DNA from: Streptosporangium amethystogenes
GTDB lineage: Bacteria; Actinomycetota; Actinomycetes; Streptosporangiales; Streptosporangiaceae
Assembly (NCBI RefSeq): GCF_000721075.1
Contig: NZ_JOEQ01000033.1
Coordinates: 13,864 to 77,863 of the forward strand
Direction of reading: 5' to 3'
Length of the DNA stretch: 64,000 nucleotides
The first letter of the stretch is position 1. The number at the start of each line of letters is the position of its first letter. Positions 33,209 through 42,210 of this stretch are shown here, one piece after another. The notes beneath the pieces are model-generated. The model was not told where the DNA came from. It made no database searches and was given only the letters and a program-made list of their open reading frames with translations. Position numbers and translations under genes: made by a program.

Positions 33209-34377
33209 TGACCCTCACCGACAAGACGGGCGGCGCGGACCACGACCGGGCCGTGAGGTCGCTGCGCGCCGAGTTCCCGCTGCTCGACACCTGTGTCTAC
33301 CTCAACAGCAACTCCACCGGCGCCGTCCCCCGCGGCGTGCAGGAGGTGCTGCGCGGCTACTGGCGGACGCTGACCGGGTGGCGGGACGAGGTGTGGGGCG
33401 ACTGGCTGGAACAGACGTCGGCCTACACCGACACCCTCGCCGCCTTCCTCGGCGCACCCCCCGGTTCCATCGTGACCGACGTGAACCTCAGCACACTGCT
33501 CGCCCGGATCGGCACCTGCCTGGACTTCGACGGCCCGCGCCGCAAGGTGGTCACCACCGGCATGGAATTCCCCACGGTGCCGCTCATCTGGCAGGGGTTC
33601 GCCCGGTACGGAGCGGAGCTGGAGATCGTGGGCTCGGGTCCCGGGTTCGACGAGGCCGCGCTGGAGGCCGCCATCGACGAGCGGACCCGGTGCGTGTGCG
33701 TCTCACACGGCAGCTATTCCACCGGAGCGCTGCTGGACCTGCGGCGGATCGTCGCCAGGGCCCACAGCGTGGGCGCGTACGTCATCGTGGACGCCTACCA
33801 GACCGTCGGCGCGGTTCCCCTGGACGTCACCGAACTGGGCGTCGACTTCGTGCTGGGCGGTGCTCACAAGTGGATGTGCGGCGCCCACACCGCGTTCCTG
33901 TACGTGCGCCCCGACCTCATTCCCGACCTGCGACCCGCGGCCACCGGCTGGCTGGCCGGCGCCGACCCGACCTCCTTCCGCTCACCGGTCGTGTTGGCCG
34001 GGGACGCCCGCCGCCTGGCCTCCGGCACACCGGTGCCGCTGGGACCGATGATGTCCAGGATCGGCCTCGACCTGCTGTCCGGCATCGGCGTCGAGACGAT
34101 CCGCGGGCACTCGCTGGCGTGCACCGGCCGGGTGCTGGAGCGCGCGGACGCGGCCGGAATCGAGGTGGTGACCCCGAGGGAGCCACACCGGCGCGGCGGC
34201 ATCGTCTGCCTGCGGTTCGACGGGGACGAGCGGGTGAGCAGGTCACTGATCGACCGGGGCATGGTGTGCAGCTGGCGCGGCTCCCTGCGCGTGGCGCCGC
34301 ACATCTACAACACGATCGCCGAGGTCGACGCCTTCATGGACGCCGTCGAGACGGAACGGAAGCAGATCACCGCATGA
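33208..34377 (+). CDS. Kynureninase-like PLP enzyme (aminotransferase class V fold)
   Basis: A 389-residue fold-type I PLP enzyme. The N-terminal CVYLNSNSTGAVPRGVQEVL resembles kynureninase, as do W-rich DEVWGDW and MEFPTVPLIWQ. The PLP-binding Asp/Gln is in IVDAYQTVGAVPLD and the Schiff-base lysine is K221 in GGAHKWMCG. Classic kynureninases have SYKYLN at this point, so it may instead be a cysteine-desulfurase-like aminotransferase. With the dioxygenase upstream, the likely substrate is kynurenine or a derivative, giving anthranilate plus alanine, or a keto acid. Its ATG and stop overlap both neighbours. Confidence 0.75.
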   Translation: MTLTDKTGGADHDRAVRSLRAEFPLLDTCVYLNSNSTGAVPRGVQEVLRGYWRTLTGWRDEVWGDWLEQTSAYTDTLAAFLGAPPGSIVTDVNLSTLLARIGTCLDFDGPRRKVVTTGMEFPTVPLIWQGFARYGAELEIVGSGPGFDEAALEAAIDERTRCVCVSHGSYSTGALLDLRRIVARAHSVGAYVIVDAYQTVGAVPLDVTELGVDFVLGGAHKWMCGAHTAFLYVRPDLIPDLRPAATGWLAGADPTSFRSPVVLAGDARRLASGTPVPLGPMMSRIGLDLLSGIGVETIRGHSLACTGRVLERADAAGIEVVTPREPHRRGGIVCLRFDGDERVSRSLIDRGMVCSWRGSLRVAPHIYNTIAEVDAFMDAVETERKQITA

Positions 34378-35420
34378 ACGTCACCACCCTGTCGCCACGG
34401 GCTCTGCTCAGCCTTCTGGCCAACGGCGCGAAGGCGATGGACGTCGTGGAGACCGCGCTGCACCTCGGCCTGCTCGACGCCCTCGACCCCGATGCCGAGA
34501 CCGGCACTCGGACGGACACCGTCTCCCTGTCCGACCTCAGCCTGCGGCTCGGCGTCGTACCCGGCCGGCTGTACAAGATGCTCGACTGCCTGGAAAGCCT
34601 CGGTTTCGTCCACCGGGAGCAGCACGGCGACGAGCTGGACCTGGTCCGCTACCGGGCGGTTCCCGGCCTGAGACAGGCGGCCGAGGCCGTCGCCGGTCCC
34701 GGCTCGCTGGAGCGCGACCGCGACCGGTATCCGTGGCGCCTGCTCCACGGCAGGCTCGTCGACGTCCTGCGCGGCGAGATGTCGATCCCCGCGGCCACCT
34801 TCGGCTGGCCACCGCGCGACGAGGGGCAACTGGCCGACTTCGAGCAGAGCATGGCCGCGGGTCTCGGCCCGATCATCGAGACGTTCCGCGCGCATGCCGG
34901 GCGACTGTGGGGCGAGCGGGCGCTCCGGCTGCTCGACGTCGGCGGCGGCGACGGCACCCTCGCCGCCCACCTGCTGGAACGCTCGCCCGCCCTCCGGGTG
35001 GACGTGTTCAACCTCCCCGCGGCGGAACCGCTGGTGGACCGTACGAGAAAGGAGAGCGGTCTCGGCGGGCGGCTCGGATTCGTCGCCGGAGACTTCCTCG
35101 ACGGCCCCCTGCCCGGCGGGTACGACGCGCTGTCGTTCGTCCGCGTCCTGCACGACTGGCCGGTCTCCACGGCACGGGCGCTGCTGCGGAAGGCCCACGC
35201 GGCCCTCGTCCCCGACGGGCGGATTCTGATCTGCGAGGAGTTCAGGACCCCCGACCGGCTCGCCGGGCAGTTCTTCTGGTCGTACTTCCTGATGGGTGTC
35301 GACACCTGCGTCAGCCGCCTCTACGAGATCGAGCACTATGTGCGACTGCTCGAAGAGAGCGGCTTCAGGGACGTCACCGTCCTGCCGGGCCCCTTCGAGC
35401 TGATCACCGCGACCCGGTGA
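34374..35420 (+). CDS. SAM-dependent O-/C-methyltransferase (acetylserotonin OMT-like)
   Basis: A 348-residue enzyme. An N-terminal winged-helix dimerisation domain (ALLSLLANGAKAMDVVETAL) precedes the catalytic domain with RLLDVGGGDGTLAAHLLERS, GDFLDGPLPGGYDAL and the catalytic-base motif RVLHDWP. This is the plant-OMT-like family common in antibiotic clusters, including enzymes that methylate hydroxykynurenine-type aromatics (as in actinomycin and sibiromycin pathways). Its ATG overlaps the PLP-enzyme stop. It probably methylates the tryptophan-derived product of the operon. Confidence 0.85.
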   Translation: MNVTTLSPRALLSLLANGAKAMDVVETALHLGLLDALDPDAETGTRTDTVSLSDLSLRLGVVPGRLYKMLDCLESLGFVHREQHGDELDLVRYRAVPGLRQAAEAVAGPGSLERDRDRYPWRLLHGRLVDVLRGEMSIPAATFGWPPRDEGQLADFEQSMAAGLGPIIETFRAHAGRLWGERALRLLDVGGGDGTLAAHLLERSPALRVDVFNLPAAEPLVDRTRKESGLGGRLGFVAGDFLDGPLPGGYDALSFVRVLHDWPVSTARALLRKAHAALVPDGRILICEEFRTPDRLAGQFFWSYFLMGVDTCVSRLYEIEHYVRLLEESGFRDVTVLPGPFELITATR

Positions 35421-35587
35421 TCCCGGCGGCCCCCGCCGCCCTTCATGGAGATCGTCCGGCCCGATGAGGCCGAACCTCACGCGGGAGGTGCGTCGGCGGT
35501 CGTACGGCCGCGGCCGGAGACCACGACTTCTGGAGTACGGCGGGTGCCTCCCGGGGAGGGACGCGCGGGCGGGACCGCGCCGGAAGC

Positions 35588-36844
35588 ATGAGCGGCATGG
35601 AGACGCTCGATCTCGCCCGCCTGCAGTTCGCCGTGACCTCGGGGGCACACTTCCTGTTCGTGGCCCTCACCCTGGGCCTGGCCACGGTGCTGGCGGTCAC
35701 CCAGACCCGGGCGACGCTGACGCGTTCCGACACGCACCTGCGGATGACCCGGTTCTGGGGACGGCTGTATGTGATCAACTACGCGATGGGCATCCTCACC
35801 GGGCTGGTGATGGAGTTCCAGCTCGGGATGGCCTGGAGCGGGCTGACCCACTTCGCGGGGAACGTGTTCGGCGCCTCACTCGCGATGGAGACCCTCGTCG
35901 CCTTCTTCATCGAGTCCACCTTCCTGGGTCTGTGGATCTTCGGCTGGGACCGGTTGAACCGCTGGGCGCACCTGGGCGTGATCTGGGTGGTCACGATCAC
36001 CGCCTACGCCTCGGCGTACTGGGTCCTGGTCGCCAACGGCTTCCTGCAGAACCCGGTCGGTGCCGAGGTCGTGGACGGGACGCTGCGGCTCACCGACGCG
36101 GCGGCGGTGCTCACCAACCCCGATGCGCTCCTCGCGTTCGCCCACATCCTCTCCGGCGCCCTGGTGACCGCCGGGTTCTTCCTCGCCGGGGTGAGCGCCT
36201 ACCACCTGCGCCGCGGGACGGCCGAGCAGGAGTTCTTCCGCAGGTCCCTGCGGATCGGCGTGTTCACCACGTTGCCCGCGCTGCTGGTCAACGCGGCCTT
36301 CGGCGGCGTGCAGTTCCCGTCCCTCCAGCCGATGAAGACCGCCGTCTTCGGCGGGCGGGAGGCGGAGATCTCCCGGTTGCAGGCCGAGATGGTCGCCACC
36401 CACGGTCCGGGGGACTACATCCCGCCCACCGCGCCGACGCAGATCAGCGCCATGATCATGCTGGGGGTCTTCACGGTGCTGCTGCTCGTGTCGGCGCTCA
36501 GCGTCCTGCTCGCCTCGTTCCGCCGGATGGTCCTGGGGTCGCGGGCCTGGCACCTGCTGCTGATCGCGATGATCCCGCTGCCGTTCGTCTCCATGATCGC
36601 CGGCTGGGTGTTCCGGGAGGTGGGCCGCCAGCCCTGGATGGTGGAGGGCCTGCTCAGGACCGAGGACGCGCTGAGCGACCTGTCGCCGGGCACGATGGTC
36701 CTCTCGCTGATCGCCTTCATCACGCTCTCCGTCCTGCTGGTGGCCGTCAACACCTGGATCCTGGCGCGCAGCGCCCGCCAGGGCCCCGAGGCACCCGCCA
36801 CCGGCCCGGCCCCGGCGGAGCCGGCTCCGGTCCTGGCCTTCTGA
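35588..36844 (+). CDS. cydA: Cytochrome bd ubiquinol/menaquinol oxidase subunit I
   Basis: A 418-residue polytopic protein. Heme-ligand helix FAVTSGAHFLFVALTLGL, quinol-side MEFQLGMAWSGLTHFAGNVF, FIESTFLGLWIFGWDRL and the GRQPW signature are present. The Q-loop is the short form. It reduces O2 to water at high affinity with electrons from menaquinol, in the cytoplasmic membrane. CydB follows after 40 bp. The cydDC genes are not in the window. Confidence 0.93.
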   Translation: MSGMETLDLARLQFAVTSGAHFLFVALTLGLATVLAVTQTRATLTRSDTHLRMTRFWGRLYVINYAMGILTGLVMEFQLGMAWSGLTHFAGNVFGASLAMETLVAFFIESTFLGLWIFGWDRLNRWAHLGVIWVVTITAYASAYWVLVANGFLQNPVGAEVVDGTLRLTDAAAVLTNPDALLAFAHILSGALVTAGFFLAGVSAYHLRRGTAEQEFFRRSLRIGVFTTLPALLVNAAFGGVQFPSLQPMKTAVFGGREAEISRLQAEMVATHGPGDYIPPTAPTQISAMIMLGVFTVLLLVSALSVLLASFRRMVLGSRAWHLLLIAMIPLPFVSMIAGWVFREVGRQPWMVEGLLRTEDALSDLSPGTMVLSLIAFITLSVLLVAVNTWILARSARQGPEAPATGPAPAEPAPVLAF

Positions 36845-36884
36845 CAGCCCCTCGGTCCACCGGCTTTCGCAAAGGGATATCGAC

Positions 36885-37631
36885 ATGGAAATCGCCCTGC
36901 TCGCGTTCTTCGCGGTCGGCTACTTCGTCCTCGCGGGCGCGGATCTCGGGGTCGGCATGCTGCTGCCGTATCTCGGCCGCACCCCCGAGGAGCGCGGCCG
37001 GGTGCTCGGCTCCATCACCCCGTTCTTCCTGACGAACGAGGTCTGGCTGGTCACCGCGGTGGGCGTACTGATCGGCGCGTTCCCCGTGCTGGAGGGGGAG
37101 ATGTTCAGCGGGCTGTACCTGCCGTTCGCCGCGCTGCTGCTCGGCTGGGTCGCCCGCGACGCGGGGATCTGGCTGCGCGGGCGGGTGGACCGGGCCGCCT
37201 GGCGGGCCTGGTGCGAGGGCGCCGTGGTCGCGGGAAGCTGGCTGGCGGTGCTGAGCTGGGGGCTCATCCTCGTCGGGATGGGCGACGGGTTCACCGTCGG
37301 TTTCGGCGCGCTGGTCGCCGCTCCTCTGGGGGCCGTCCTGTTCGCCGCCCACGGACTGGCGCTGGCCGGGCTCCGGCTCGACGGCGCCCCTCTGGAGCGG
37401 GCCCGGCGGTTCGCCGGGCCCGCGGCCGGGCGTACGGTCTACGCCCTGACGTCGGGCGGGATGGCTCTGGTCTGCCTGCTGGCCGGGGCCCGCCTGCCAC
37501 TGGCGGAGCACCTGGCGGACCCGGCGACGCTCGCCCTGCTCACTCCCTCGATGCTGCTGCTCACTCCCCTGCTGGTGGCGTCACAGGTGTGGCTGTGGTG
37601 GCTCTTCGGCCGCGTCCAGGTCAGGCAGTGA
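36885..37631 (+). CDS. cydB: Cytochrome bd oxidase subunit II (short form)
   Basis: A 248-residue membrane protein. The start matches CydB (ALLAFFAVGYFVLAGADLGV, then GSITPFFLTNEVWLV). It has about seven helices rather than the usual eight to nine of 330-380-residue CydB, and the C-terminal part is reduced; short actinobacterial forms are known. AAAGGGATATCG lies before the ATG. A small minus-strand frame overlaps its last bases. Confidence 0.88.
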   Translation: MEIALLAFFAVGYFVLAGADLGVGMLLPYLGRTPEERGRVLGSITPFFLTNEVWLVTAVGVLIGAFPVLEGEMFSGLYLPFAALLLGWVARDAGIWLRGRVDRAAWRAWCEGAVVAGSWLAVLSWGLILVGMGDGFTVGFGALVAAPLGAVLFAAHGLALAGLRLDGAPLERARRFAGPAAGRTVYALTSGGMALVCLLAGARLPLAEHLADPATLALLTPSMLLLTPLLVASQVWLWWLFGRVQVRQ

Positions 37632-37752
37632 TCATGAAAGCCAGCCCGAGCAGCACTGCCACGGGGATGACCCAGACCACGGCCTCGATTGCGAACTCCT
37701 TGTACACGGCGAGCTTCTCCCTTTTATCCATGAAAGCGGTGAAGCGCAGCAT
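37621..37752 (-). CDS. Candidate small membrane protein (43 aa)
   Basis: The frame encodes MLRFTAFMDKREKLAVYKEF followed by one hydrophobic helix, VVWVIPVAVLLGLAFMITA. Start could also be the second Met (36 residues). Charged amphipathic start plus a single helix is typical of real small membrane proteins. It follows the PLP decarboxylase gene on the same strand by about 20 bp and overlaps the cydB end by 11 bp on the other strand. No clear RBS, so gene status is uncertain. Confidence 0.4.
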   Translation of the reverse strand: MLRFTAFMDKREKLAVYKEFAIEAVVWVIPVAVLLGLAFMITA

Positions 37753-37772
37753 ATGTGCACTTGGCGGCATCC

Positions 37773-38900
37773 TCACACCCGGGCTGGAGACCCGCCTCGG
37801 TCAGATGACGGCGCCAGGTAGTGGAAGCTCGGTTTCCGGTGCATCAGGAAATCGTGGTGGGAGATGTTCCAGGCGTAGGCGCCCGCCATGGTGAACTCCA
37901 CCCGGTCACCGGGCTTCAGCGCGACGGGCACCCGGCGGGCCAGGACGTCCTTGGGGGTGCAGAGCTGGCCGACGATCGTGATCGGCTCGCCGGGCTCCGT
38001 GATGACCAGCGGCTGGTCGTGGCCCTTGGTGGCGGGGGTGCGGATGTGGTGGGTCCCGCCCGCCACGACCGCGAACAGCTCGCCGTGCACACGCTTGACA
38101 TCGATGACGCGCGTCACGTAGCGCCCGCAGTAGACGGTCAGCGAGCGCCCAGGTTCGATCCTGAGCGTCTCACCGGGACGGCGCAGCCGCCCGAGGCCCT
38201 CCCCGTAGGCCCGCCAGTCGAACCGGGTTCCGGGGTCGGCGTACGAGACGGCCATGCCGCCGCCGAGATTGACCTCACTCACCCCCAGCGTCCGCGCGTA
38301 GTCCAGGACCGCCGCCGCCAGCTCCAGCATCCGGGGCGCGTCGAACCCGCTGGCCAGGTGGGCGTGGATCCCGCGCAACCGTACGGCGTCCTGGGGCTCA
38401 AGCAGCGCGACGCACTCGGCGATCCCCGCGGGATCCATCCCGAACGGCGTGGCGCCGCCGCCCATCGCCAGCAAGGCCCCCTCGATCGGGATGTCCAGAT
38501 TGACCCTGAGCAGCACGTCGGCGGAGCGCCCGGAGGCGAGCAGGCGGCGCAGCTCGCCGGGACTCTCCACATGCAGGCGGGTGACCTCGCTGAACAGCTC
38601 GTCGTCCGTCTTGCCGGGGCCGCCCAGCGCGACCGGCGCGTCCGGGAAGTGCTCCCGCACATGCGCGAGCTCCCCGCTGGAGGCGACCTCGAAGCCGTCG
38701 AGGTGCGGAGCGAGCGTCCGCAGCAGCTCCGGGTCGGGGTTGGCCTTGACCGCGTAGTACAGCTCGACGTCTCCCAGCGCGGCCCGGACGGCCCCGGCAT
38801 GGGCGTCGAGCTCGGCCAGGTCGTAGACATAGGCGGGTAACCGCCCGGTGGGAACGGCCCCGGAGGTCCGCGTCGCGGCCGTGACTGTCACAGCGTTCAT
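37773..38900 (-). CDS. Type III PLP-dependent decarboxylase (DAP/ornithine decarboxylase-like)
   Basis: A 375-residue alanine-racemase-fold enzyme. PLP lysine K52 in YYAVKANPDPELL; further VASSGELAHV, GIHAHLASGFD, the phosphate loop NLGGGMAVSY and EPGRSLTVYCG; C-terminal QLCTPKDVLAR contributes the active-site Cys of the partner subunit. Length is short of normal LysA (about 420-470). Relatives decarboxylate diaminopimelate, ornithine or siderophore/antibiotic intermediates. A UTRA regulator lies just upstream on the same strand. I would not call it lysA on this evidence. Confidence 0.82.
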   Translation of the reverse strand: MNAVTVTAATRTSGAVPTGRLPAYVYDLAELDAHAGAVRAALGDVELYYAVKANPDPELLRTLAPHLDGFEVASSGELAHVREHFPDAPVALGGPGKTDDELFSEVTRLHVESPGELRRLLASGRSADVLLRVNLDIPIEGALLAMGGGATPFGMDPAGIAECVALLEPQDAVRLRGIHAHLASGFDAPRMLELAAAVLDYARTLGVSEVNLGGGMAVSYADPGTRFDWRAYGEGLGRLRRPGETLRIEPGRSLTVYCGRYVTRVIDVKRVHGELFAVVAGGTHHIRTPATKGHDQPLVITEPGEPITIVGQLCTPKDVLARRVPVALKPGDRVEFTMAGAYAWNISHHDFLMHRKPSFHYLAPSSDRGGSPARV

Positions 38901-38995
38901 CTCCGATCTCAACGGTACGGGGAGCCGGATCTCGACGATCAGGCAGCGGATGGGCGTGACGGTCGTGACCGGCCCGAGCCTGCCGGTCAGGCCGG

Positions 38996-39799
38996 TCAGA
39001 ACTCGTCGTACCCGGAGACCTGGCCGATCGAGAAGATGTGCCTGTTCGCGGCGCAGATCGTCTCCAGGACGTGGACGGGTGTGTCCTTGCTGGAGTAACC
39101 GGCCCGAAGGACCTGCACGACCCACTCCCCCGGTTCGAGTTCCAGGGTGTCGTACTCGAAGGATGTCGGCGGGCGAGCCGTCAGGTTCTCCTCGGCATGG
39201 CCGAAGACGTGCCCGAGGGCGACCAGCGCCGACTGGAGCGACGGCCTGACGAACTCGGGCTCGGCGATGCGCGTCCCCCCGAACAGGTCCGCCCGGAAGT
39301 AGCTGGTGGCGATCCGTACCGGAACCTCGTTGGCCGTCATCATCTTCCGGCGGGCGATCACCTCGGTGCCGGGCTCGACGCGCAGGCAGGCCGCCACGTG
39401 ATCACTCGCCGGCTCCGGGCCGACATAGAGCATTCTGCGGTCCGGCTTGATCCCCTGCCGCTCCGCCTCGACGAGAAAGAGGGACGCGGAGGCGCGCACG
39501 GCGGGGTCGGTCGGCAGCGCCCGCCGGACCAGCACCTTCGGCGCGCGGGCCGCCGCCTCGGGGGCACGGGCCGTCGGCCCCTTCCGCATCTGGGATATCC
39601 GGCCGGGGGAGACGCCCAGACGGGCTCCTATCTCCTCCAGGCCCATGCCGGAGTCACGGGCCTCGGCGATCGCCTGGCGGCGCATCTTCGCCGCCTCCTC
39701 CAGGCGCTCCTGCTCCTCGGTCATGAGACGGCCCAGAACCCGTGCGCGCTCGATGGGGTCACTCAGCTCCGAAACATCACGCAGCGTATTCAGATCCAT
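38996..39799 (-). CDS. Regulator with UTRA-type effector domain and atypical HTH
   Basis: A 267-residue protein. The N-terminal part has a helix-turn-helix of sigma-4-like type (EARDSGMGLEEIGARLGVSP GRISQM) instead of the GntR winged helix. Residues about 105-265 resemble a UTRA ligand domain: CLRVEPGTEVIARRKMMTAN EVPVRIATSYF and RPPTSFEYDTLELEPGEWVV. The ATG at 39799 was chosen because the helical region starts there. It likely controls the downstream decarboxylase gene and perhaps the divergent HPF-like gene through the palindrome at 39946. Confidence 0.75.
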   Translation of the reverse strand: MDLNTLRDVSELSDPIERARVLGRLMTEEQERLEEAAKMRRQAIAEARDSGMGLEEIGARLGVSPGRISQMRKGPTARAPEAAARAPKVLVRRALPTDPAVRASASLFLVEAERQGIKPDRRMLYVGPEPASDHVAACLRVEPGTEVIARRKMMTANEVPVRIATSYFRADLFGGTRIAEPEFVRPSLQSALVALGHVFGHAEENLTARPPTSFEYDTLELEPGEWVVQVLRAGYSSKDTPVHVLETICAANRHIFSIGQVSGYDEF

Positions 39800-39945
39800 C
39801 CGGGACCGTTCTCCTCGCACTCGACACCGACTGGGATTTTAGCCCCCCTACAACGAGAGAAACCGCAGCCGGGGCACCGATCCGGCGACACGGAGAGGAA
39901 AGTCACCTCGGCGCCGCCCAGGATGACGATGATGACTGAATGTAA

Positions 39946-39958
39946 TGTGGTGACCACA
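39946..39958. promoter_or_regulatory. Palindrome TGTGGTGACCACA
   Basis: A perfect 6+6 inverted repeat around G, 20 bp before the HPF-like ATG in the divergent region with the UTRA regulator. TGGT...ACCA cores are common in sites of HutC/DasR-type regulators, so it is a candidate site for that protein. Confidence 0.45.
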
Positions 39959-39978
39959 CCCAGAGGAGGCTGTCGTCG

Positions 39979-40335
39979 ATGACAGATGCGAGTGCCGAAG
40001 AGCAGGACGTCGTCGCCGAGCGGCTCAGGTTCGGGACGGGCTTCGCCGAGAGCGAGCGTCAGGGGATCATCGAGCGGTTGGCCGGGCTGGGAAAGCGGCT
40101 GCTCTCCTATCCCGGTGACGCGGTGGAGTTGCGGCTGAGCGTCAAGGACCGCGACACGCCCCAGCAGCGGGTGACGCTCGAATGCGTGCTCCCGGGCACG
40201 GAGCCGCTGGTGGCCCACTCCTACGAGCAGGATCTGCCCGCCGCGCTCGCGGAGGTCCGCGACGAGCTGATCCACCACCTGGAGAGGCTCAAGACCAGGC
40301 GGGACCCGCGCCGCGACCATCCGCACCGGCCCTGA
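39979..40335 (+). CDS. HPF/RaiA-like ribosome-associated protein
   Basis: A 118-residue protein with the S30AE-like beta-alpha-beta pattern: VVAERLRFGTGFAESERQGI IERLAGLGKRLLSYPGDAVE LRLSVKDRDTPQQRVTLECV, then HSYEQDLPAALAEVRDELIH. It lacks the extra C-terminal dimerisation domain of long HPF. Family members bind the 30S decoding centre and silence ribosomes in stress. GAGGAGG precedes the ATG. Similarity is moderate, so function is inferred. Confidence 0.65.
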   Translation: MTDASAEEQDVVAERLRFGTGFAESERQGIIERLAGLGKRLLSYPGDAVELRLSVKDRDTPQQRVTLECVLPGTEPLVAHSYEQDLPAALAEVRDELIHHLERLKTRRDPRRDHPHRP

Positions 40336-40431
40336 GCCCCGGCACCCCGGCGGTCGCCGAGAGCCGACCACGGAGGCGATCACGGGGGCGATCACGTCCT
40401 GAGCGCGCCTCCGGTCTCCTCACGGGGCGGG

Positions 40432-42090
40432 TCAGTTCTTGGCCGAGCCGCCCTTCGGGGACACCTCGGGGGCGGAGGCGCTGAGCCAGCGGGTGCCGTA
40501 CGGCTCCAGGGTGAACTTCACCCGGCCACTGGCGGGCAGCCTGACGGTGCCGTCCACCAGCAGGTCGACCAGGACCTCGCAGTGGTCGAGACCGTCGAGC
40601 GTCAGCTCCACCTGGGCCTCGCGGTCGGCGAAGTTGTGGACGGCGACCACGGTGCGTCCCTCGGCGCCGGCCCGGTGGGCCAGCACCGCCTCGTCCCCGG
40701 CGTCCAGGACCTCGTAGGTCCCCCAGGCCAGCTCGGGCGACTCCCGGTAGCGCTCGGTCAGCAGCATGATCCAGCGCAGCAGCGAGTCGGGGTCGCGACG
40801 TTGGTCGGCGACGTTGACGTTGCGCGGGCCGTACTTGCCGGTGGGCGAGGCCACCGAGGTCTTCGGGTCGGCCGAGAAACCCCCGTCGGCCGACCACTGC
40901 ATCGGGACCCGGACGGCCATCCGGCCCTCGGCCTCCAGGTTCTCGCCGAGGCCGATCTCCTCACCGTAGAAGAGCACCGGCGTGCCCGGCATGGAGAACA
41001 GCACGCTGTAGGCCAGTTTGAGTCTCCGCATGTCCCCGTCGAGCATCGGCGGGAGGCGGCGGCGCAGGCCCCGGTCGTAGACCTGCATGTTCTTCTGGGG
41101 CCCGAAGGCGTCGAAGACCTCCTGCTTCTGCGACTCGGTGAGCTTGTCCAGGGTCAGCTCGTCGTGGTTGCGGAGGAACATGGCCCACTGGGAGTCGTCG
41201 GGCGGCTCGGGCCGCTCGCGCAGGGCGTCGGCGAGGAGTTCGGGGTTCTGGCGGGCCATCGACAGATGGAACCGCTGCATGGCGATGAAGTCGAAGCACA
41301 TGGTGACCTCGTCGCCGTTTCCGCTGTCGCCGAAGAACCTCATCAGGTCCGGGTAGGGCAGGTTGACCTCGCCCAGCAGGATCGAGGTGCCGTCCCGACG
41401 GTTCATGAAGGCGCGCAGGTCGGCGAGGAACTCGTGCGGGTCGCCGTCGATGTCCTCGATCAGGAACGGCACCGCGTCCACCCGGAAGCCGGACAGGCCG
41501 AGTTCCATCCAGAAGCCGAGGATGCGTGCGATCTCGTCGCGGACCTCCGGGTTGTCGGTGTTCAGGTCGGGCTGGAACCGGTAGAAGCTGTGGTAGTAGT
41601 ACTGGCCGGTCTTCTTGTCCAATTCCCAGAGACTGTCCTCCTTGTCGGGGAAGACGATCGCGCCGGGGTCCACCGGACCTGGCTCGTCCCGCCAGATGTA
41701 CCAGTCGCGCTTGGCGGAGTCCCGGCTGGAGCGGGCCTCGACGAACCAGGGGTGTTCGTCGGAGGTGTGGTTGACCACCAGGTCGGCGATCACCCGCATG
41801 CCGCGGTCCCTGGCCGTCCTGACGAACTCCACGAAGTCCCCCAGGCTGCCCAGGCGGGGGTCGACCGAGTAGAAGTCGCTGATGTCGTAGCCGTCGTCGC
41901 GGCTCGGGCTGGGAAAGAACGGCATCAGCCAGATGCAGGTCACCCCGAGCCGCTCCAGGTGATCGACCTGCTGGGTGAGGCCACGGAAATCACCGATGCC
42001 GTCACCGTTCCCGTCCTTATAGGTCTCCACGTCCAGGCAGTAGACGACCGCGTTCTTCCACCAGAGGTCGGCCGTATGGGTGAGTCGCAT
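40432..42090 (-). CDS. GH13 alpha-amylase family enzyme (trehalose synthase-like)
   Basis: A 552-residue (beta/alpha)8 enzyme of GH13. The sequence has WWKNAVVYCLDVETYKDGNG, DLVVNHTSDEHPWF (region I), FRVDAVP with the Asp nucleophile near residue 206, LLGEVN with the Glu near 240, and FLRNHDEL with the third acid near 310. The start and overall order resemble trehalose synthase (maltose to trehalose) and related glucan-active enzymes. No signal peptide, so it is cytoplasmic. No GlgE or Mak partner is adjacent. Exact specificity is open. Confidence 0.88.
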   Translation of the reverse strand: MRLTHTADLWWKNAVVYCLDVETYKDGNGDGIGDFRGLTQQVDHLERLGVTCIWLMPFFPSPSRDDGYDISDFYSVDPRLGSLGDFVEFVRTARDRGMRVIADLVVNHTSDEHPWFVEARSSRDSAKRDWYIWRDEPGPVDPGAIVFPDKEDSLWELDKKTGQYYYHSFYRFQPDLNTDNPEVRDEIARILGFWMELGLSGFRVDAVPFLIEDIDGDPHEFLADLRAFMNRRDGTSILLGEVNLPYPDLMRFFGDSGNGDEVTMCFDFIAMQRFHLSMARQNPELLADALRERPEPPDDSQWAMFLRNHDELTLDKLTESQKQEVFDAFGPQKNMQVYDRGLRRRLPPMLDGDMRRLKLAYSVLFSMPGTPVLFYGEEIGLGENLEAEGRMAVRVPMQWSADGGFSADPKTSVASPTGKYGPRNVNVADQRRDPDSLLRWIMLLTERYRESPELAWGTYEVLDAGDEAVLAHRAGAEGRTVVAVHNFADREAQVELTLDGLDHCEVLVDLLVDGTVRLPASGRVKFTLEPYGTRWLSASAPEVSPKGGSAKN

Positions 42091-42210
42091 GCGTCCGCAC
42101 TACCCTCCCTTGGCCGATTTATGGGGTAACGCGCCGTGGAGTTGGCGTGCGGGGGGTCGCAGCGGCCCCGACGGGCTACGGTGGACAGCGATGACGGCCA
42201 GGAGGAGATC

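Noticed and set aside
32614..34377. Very long frame starting inside the dioxygenase gene
   Set aside because: Only its second half, the PLP enzyme from 33208, has domain similarity; the first half is an out-of-frame reading of the dioxygenase.
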